Positions 58,801 through 64,000 of a DNA stretch of 64,000 nt are shown here, piece by piece. Made by a program: the position numbers and the translations under genes. The notes beneath the pieces are model-generated. The model was not told where the DNA came from. It saw only the letters and a list, made by a program, of their open reading frames with translations, and ran no database searches. The first letter of the stretch is position 1. Each line of letters opens with the position of its first letter. The stretch comes from Mactromeris polynyma. Lineage: Eukaryota > Mollusca > Bivalvia > Venerida > Mactridae. The stretch is taken from NCBI GenBank assembly GCA_032209605.1, contig JASFXZ010000016.1, forward strand, positions 1,488,001 to 1,552,000. The letters run 5' to 3'.

Positions 58801-61800
58801 ATTTGCCCCGCCCCCTGTTGGGCAATAAACGAACTGTGTTTCTTCGATTGTTCTCTTTGCCCCGCTTGTTTGACGATATACGGGCTGTGTTTCATCGATT
58901 GTTCGATTTGCCCAGCCCCCTGTTTGGCAATATATGAGCTGTGTTTTATCGATTGTACGCTTTGTGCTCCCCCCTTGCCCCCCCTCGTCTGGCGATATAC
59001 GAGCTGTGTTTCATAGTTTGTTCGCTTCCCCCCCTGTTTGGCAATATAGGAGCGGTGTTTTATCGATTGTACGCTTTGCGCCCCCCCCCCTTGTTTGGCG
59101 ATATACGAACTGTGTTTCTTCGATTGTTCTCTTTGCTCCGCTTGTTTGGCAATATACAAGCTGTGTTTCATCGATTGTTCTCTTTGCCCCGCTTGTTTGG
59201 CGATATACGAACTGTGTTTCTTCGATTGTTCTCTTTGCCCCGCTTGTTTGGCGATATACGAGCTGTGTTTCATCGATTGTTCGATTTGCCCAGAACCCTG
59301 TTTGACAATATATGAGCTGTGTTTTATCGATTGTACGCTTTGCGCCCCCCCTTGTTTGGCGATATACGAACTGTGTTTCTTCGATTGTTCTCTTTGCCCC
59401 GCTTGTTTGGCGATATACGAGCTGTGTTTCATCGATTGTTCGGTTTGCCCCGCCCCCTGTTTGGCAATATATGAGCTGTGTGTTATCGATTGTACGCTTT
59501 GCGCCTCCCCCCCCCTTGCCCCCCCCCTCGTCTGGCGATATACGAGCTGTGTTTCATCGTTTGTTCGCTTCCCCCCCTTTTTGGCAATATAGCAATATAG
59601 GAGCTGTGTTTTATCGATTGTACGCTTAGCGCTCCCCCCCTGTTTGGCGATATACGAGCTGTGTTTCATCGATTGTTCGCTTTGCCCCCCCCCCCCTGTT
59701 TGGCGATATACGAGCTGTGTTTCATCGATTGTTCGCTTTGCCCCCCCCCTGTTTGACAATATATGAGCTGTGTTTTATCGATTGTACGCTTTGCGCCTCC
59801 CCCCCCCCCCCTGTTTGGCGATATACGAGCTGTGTGTCATCGATTGTTCGATTTGTCCCCCCCCCCTGTTTTGCTATATACGAGCTGTATCGATAGTGCC
59901 TTTTGCCCCCCCTCTTTGGCGATATACGAGCTGTGTTTCATCGATTGTTCGCTTTGCCCCCCCCCCTGTTTGGCGATATACGAGCTGTGTTTCATCGATT
60001 GTTCGCTTTGCCCACCCCCCCTGTTTGGCAATATATGAGCTGTGTTTTATCGATTGTACGCTTTGCGCCTCCCCCCCCCCCCTGTTTGGCGATAAACGAG
60101 CTGTGTTTCATCGATTGTTCGATTTGTCCCCCCCCCCTGTTTTGCGATATACGAGCTGTATCGATAGTGCCTTTTGCCCCCCCTCGTTTGGCGATATACG
60201 AGCTGTGTTTCATCGTTTGTTCGCTTCCCCCCCCTCCCCTGTTTGGCAATATAGGATATAGGAGCTGTGTTTTATCGATTGTTGCTTTTGCCCCCCCCCC
60301 CTCGTTTGGCGATATACGAGCTGTGTTCCCCCCCCTGTTTGGCAATATAGGAGCTGTGTTTTATCGATTGTACGCTTTGCGCACCCCCCCCCCCCCCTGT
60401 TTGGCGATATACGAGCTGTGTTTCATCGATTGTTCGATATGCCCTCCCTGTTTTGAGATATACGTGCTGTGTTTTATCGATTGTTCCTTTTGCCTCCCCC
60501 CTCGTTTGGCGATATACGAGCTGTGTTTCATCGTTTGTTCGCTCCCCCCCCCCTGTTTGGCTTTATTGGAGCTGTGTTTTATCGATTGTTCGCTTTGTGC
60601 CCTCCCCCTGTTTGGCGATATACGAGCTGTATTTTACCGATTGTCCGCTCCCTCCCCCCTGATTGGCTATGGTTCTGAAGGTTCGATATGATCGGTAGAG
60701 AATGTCCTGATAATCTGGTTAACGCAGTGGGAACATTCATATGTTTCTGCTTGTCAGATTTGTTACTACATCGGTGATATTTACTTCAGGTCAAGCATAA
60801 AAATAGACCTTTTCCTCCCGCAACTAATGTCCTTATGTGTTTGATAGGTAGGAAGTGATTATTACAATATTGTGTTCACTCTGTATACATGTATGGTAGT
60901 GCGTGATAAGATAACTCAACTTTTGAACAAAAACAAAATAAATATTCCTTTGCAAATGGTGACTTTCTTCACTATTTCTTATTAAGAAAAAACAATCGCT
61001 AAAATGGGGGAAACAACTGACGGAAGAGGGATTTACCTCAGTTCCTGGGACGGAATATTTTGTAGATCAAGTAAAACAACCTACTAAAACGAACAGCGTG
61101 TTAAATGAAACCACCAGCAACAAACCTCTTGAGAAATGGGACTTCATCAGGGAACATATCATATGGTAATATAATATATATTAACAATACCAATCAACTG
61201 CACTATAGACACCAAACTAAGAATAGTTCCAAATAATGATTATCTGTATAAATTTAAACTTATAAGTTGTAGGTTGTGTGATTTTTGTTCAATGTTACCG
61301 GAAACACAGAAACATATTTTTTGGGAATATCAAATAGTTGAACAATTCTGGCTTAATTTACAAGAAATTCTCAAAACCAAATATATCCAAGTACATATTG
61401 CTCTACTTAGCTATAGAACAATATCACTAGGTCTGGAAAAAAACACTGACAACAAAATGGAAACATAACAAATTTCTTCTAATGCTAGCAAAATATTTCA
61501 GCAGTTACTGCAAATATAACAAAAAAAGTGCCGTAAACTGAATTCTTTAAATATTATCTTTCTCAACGTCTTTGTATTGAAATAATAATAAGCAACTCAA
61601 AAAGATAAACTACAGATATTTCAAACAAAATGTAAATATTTTATTTCTTACCTGGTACTGTAATACATGCAAATGCAAAACACAGAAAATAACATGATAG
61701 CATAATTATGGTTGTTTAGGTTTTTGTCTACATATACTAGCTCACAATGACTCGGATTTTTTTTCAACGTTAATTTGTTTTGTTTATCACATAAAAAACT

Positions 61801-62572
61801 CATTTAAGTCTAGAAAATTACACATACTATTGGAATCAATTATATAATGTCATTAACATCCATGTTATACTGCTTTATTCTTTGTGTGCAATATCTGTAA
61901 CTTTCAACATTAGTGTATGTGCACTGTTATAAACTTAAATGAATAAATAAATAAAAAAAGATCAGTCTAAGTCTTTTTTATACTTATAATAACACCTCAT
62001 TCATCCATGAACAGCTCAGTTATGCATCTGTAATATGTATAACACCTTTGATTAACGAACGGACGCAAATGAAGTGATAGGATTCTTTTACAATTATAAT
62101 CACATTATACCATAATATTAATTTCGTATTTGGTAACGCACTGGACTAGTAATCCCTGGGTCGCAGGTTCGATCCCCCGCGCAACCACTAACAGTACTAA
62201 CAGTCTGTCGTATAGAAACAAACACTAAAGCCCATGTATGATGCTTTACATTAGGCACCAGAGGTGTTTCTGGAACTAGGACATCTCCTGTATCATATAC
62301 TATCCTCCAACAATCTAAATAACTAACATTCTTTCGGAGGCGTCGCCCATATGAAAACCGGTGGCGACGATAAATAAACGCAAAAACAAAAAAGTGGGTA
62401 CAAGTAAAATAACCACATTACCCGTTTTTGTTAACACCTGTACTTGGTCAACACAATGTGTCATTGGAGTAGACGGCTGTATATTTTGAACAGACGGTAC
62501 AACCGTCATGCTGAGGGTAGTAGTTTCGCTGGTGTTGTTACTTGCATACTTCAAGCCTGAGATCTGTATGAC
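55686..62572 (-). CDS. Gene A' : 3' exons of a second gene A copy (5' part outside window)
   Basis: Three exons, 62572-62422 (151 nt), 57316-57174 (143 nt) and 55802-55686 (117 nt), match the last three exons of gene A in length, phase and splice sites. The 411 nt contain no indel and no stop. Between the copies there are 18 replaced codons and 6 synonymous-only codons out of 136. The IgGFc exons of A' should lie beyond position 64000. The stop at 55686 is about 1 kb from the first visible exon of gene B. Confidence 0.68.
56222..56300 (-). repeat. Dispersed-family fragment at the empty Harbinger site
   Basis: Duplicate of 806-886. Continues directly into ATTAATACAATAGCC with no transposon between. 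Confidence 0.72.
56400..56525. repeat. Palindromic MITE-like element, copy 2 (duplicate of copy 1)
   Basis: Same hairpin as 3250-3405 with minor changes. Present in both segmental copies, so it is older than the duplication. Confidence 0.75.
57174..57316 (-). CDS. Gene A' exon: Cys-containing stalk
   Basis: Paralog of 4243-4385, phase 1 in and 0 out. Eight codons are replaced against one synonymous-only change, concentrated in residues 16-28 around the CxxC (CTVC in A, CIDC in A'). Both Cys of the motif and the third Cys are kept. Confidence 0.68.
58048..60660. repeat. C-tract minisatellite in gene A' intron (expanded allele)
   Basis: Same unit as 5105-5885 but about 2.6 kb, roughly 45 units. 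Several variants (CATCGATTGTTCGATTTGCC, TTATCGATTGTACGCTTTGC, TTCTTCGATTGTTCTCTTTG) alternate in blocks of three or four, giving a higher-order repeat pattern in the first two thirds. Continuous C-runs of 6-14 nt occur in many units. Confidence 0.93.
60940..61520 (+). mobile_element. L1/Tx1-like LINE 3' fragment (right copy)
   Basis: Duplicate of 6095-6790, with CDFCSMLPETQKHIFWEY readable at 61274-61330. Indels differ between the copies, as expected for sequence evolving without constraint. Confidence 0.7.
62133..62392 (+). mobile_element. tRNA-derived SINE (right copy)
   Basis: Duplicate of the SINE at 7334-7606, with the same position relative to the exon donor at 62422 of gene A'. Confidence 0.75.
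62422..62572 (-). CDS. Gene A' exon: post-domain stalk
   Basis: Paralog of 7633-7783, with acceptor and ACGG|GTAATG donor intact. Differences cluster near the end (SATMIY in A, STPMTH in A'). A SINE copy ends about 29 bp inside the following intron, as in gene A, so that insertion predates the duplication. Confidence 0.7.
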
Positions 62573-64000
62573 CTAAAGAATAAAACAGATCTCAGCTAAA
62601 GATTAAAAGTAAATCATTGCCGTTCATTTCATTATAATGAGAAAAAACTCCCGACCAAACAAAAAAAGGCACGGCGTCGTGAACTAAGTAGAACTTCGAA
62701 ACCACGAACAGTTTTGGCTCGAACACAGTAGATACCTCGAAAGGTTCTTAGTTCCCGCCGAAATCCCTTCTTTTTTCATTTCACCTAACAGTAGATCACT
62801 CCAACGCAGATAGGTCGAACACTCGAACATAATTTGCAGCCCCTCGCTAACATTTTATTCATTTTGTACCATAGATAAGTCGAACAATACAGTACTTAAC
62901 ACCTTTGATTGATCAGTTGAAATCCTTGTGTTTGTTTAAGGTAAGATTGGCGACACATTTCATTCATACGTCGTATTAACTATTTGACTGTTGTACTGTA
63001 TACATGTAATTATGAGACAAACAAATCGTTTTCATTCGTTTAATTGCAAATTGGCTGTATGTAACCTTTGGCCATTTACAATATGCTATGGCAGACTCAC
63101 AATTTATGTGGAACATTCAAAACACAAGAAAAAACAGTATATCACATGAAATTTGTTTAGATTGTTTTGTTTAAATGAGTATTTTTTATATTACAGACAT
63201 ACTAAAACAAAAAGGGCAACGTAAGAAAGAAAACACAATAAGATATCATGATAATTCTATACATCTGTGGAAGAAATAATTTGCAATTTAACTGGTTGTA
63301 TATTATTATGTTCCTATGTATTTTTTTCTGTTAATACATGTTGTAAATAAAAGATAAGACGACAGTTCCAGGTTTCAAAGATTTACTGTAGGTTTGGTGG
63401 TGCAAATATTGAGATATTGTCAAGGCATGGAACATTTATTAAGATTTAATTTAAAGGATGTTAACCTGATCAGAGATATTGAGTTCACAGAAGAGTATGT
63501 TTAATATACATCCTCGGTACCCAGGCTATCCATAACATACATGATAGCCTGGGCAAACTGACTGTAGAACTCTCGTACTAATAATGAATGAGGTGTAATC
63601 CAGCCACTTGACACACACGCATATACGGAAATTGCCGAGGAGTTACACAAAAAAAATACGGTTCTGGGCGATCCATTGCGATCGCGGTTTTCAAATCGTG
63701 TTATGCAGGACAGCAATATCTTTTCACAAAGGAGATTCATTCGTTTTATGCTATCGTCCATCTCATTGGTCGAGAAGGCTAATGAATATTCATGCATTAC
63801 AAAGTTTTGCTAGCCAATTTGCCCAGGCTATCACACATGTTATGGATACCGAGAATGGTCTTAATAAGGGAGCTACCATTTGTTTCCATTTGGAATGGAC
63901 AACAAGGACTCGCACGTAAGAGAATATAATGAAAACGGTACGCGATAGCTTCAACCAACTGGAACATTTGTAATAAACTGTTGAGGAGGACCACAGAGGG

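Larger units (their letters stand above)
55420..64000. repeat. Segmental duplication, right copy (3' half of gene A')
   Basis: Direct-orientation copy of 1-9215, still homologous at the window end, so it probably continues through the IgGFc exons. It has an extra segment of about 57 bp near 60788-60845 that is absent from the left copy, and an expanded minisatellite. The two copies flank gene B. Confidence 0.93.

Noticed and set aside
58602..59759. 385-codon minus-strand open frame with ETQLVYRQT / MKHSSYIAKQ repeats, and many similar frames on plus
   Set aside because: It lies entirely inside the roughly 57-bp C-tract minisatellite. Frames stay open because unit lengths are often multiples of three; they change frame with each C-run length and have no start or splice context.

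Overview
This is a stretch of AT-rich eukaryotic chromosome, most likely from a bivalve mollusc. The reasons are: small exons with GT/AG introns; coding sequence for IgGFc-binding-type and farnesoic-acid-methyltransferase-like (FAMeT) extracellular domains, a combination I associate with mollusc gene families; and a dense load of SINEs, LINE fragments, PIF/Harbinger and Tc1/mariner remnants, MITEs and minisatellites. The species cannot be fixed from the sequence. No rRNA, intact tRNA, CRISPR, operon or prokaryotic feature is seen.

The real genes form a small same-strand cluster, all on the minus strand. Gene A (exons between 267 and 12829) encodes a signal peptide, an IgGFc-binding-type domain, a short stalk and a C-terminal hydrophobic segment. 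Gene B (exons between 41486 and 54683) encodes a FAMeT-like domain, an IgGFc-type domain, an acidic Ca-binding-like motif, a Cys-rich stalk and a transmembrane helix. Gene A' (55686-62572) holds the last three exons of a second copy of gene A, whose 5' part lies beyond the right edge. The exon models were assembled from splice sites and intron phase. Every junction keeps frame, and the exon sums are exact multiples of three (1362 nt for A, 2310 nt for B). The first coding exon of A and the 5' end of B were not found.

Layout. 1-9215 and 55420-64000 are two copies of one segmental duplication carrying the 3' end of gene A/A'. The left copy alone carries a 2.3 kb defective PIF/Harbinger transposon (889-3167), and the right copy keeps its empty target site. 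Both copies share an intronic C-tract minisatellite (about 0.8 kb against 2.6 kb), a LINE 3' fragment and a SINE, all older than the duplication. 9830-12829 holds the IgGFc and signal-peptide exons of gene A. 12830-41485 is about 28.7 kb with no gene I can support; it holds MITEs, a 5'-truncated LINE, a palindromic promoter-like patch and several minisatellites. 41486-54683 is gene B, whose 4.4 kb intron contains five near-identical 291-bp repeats and a Tc1 transposase remnant.

Working hypothesis: A, A' and B are cell-surface or mucus-facing adhesion or recognition proteins of a tandemly expanding family. Introns accept repeats freely, while the exons stay free of indels. Function is inferred from domain families only.
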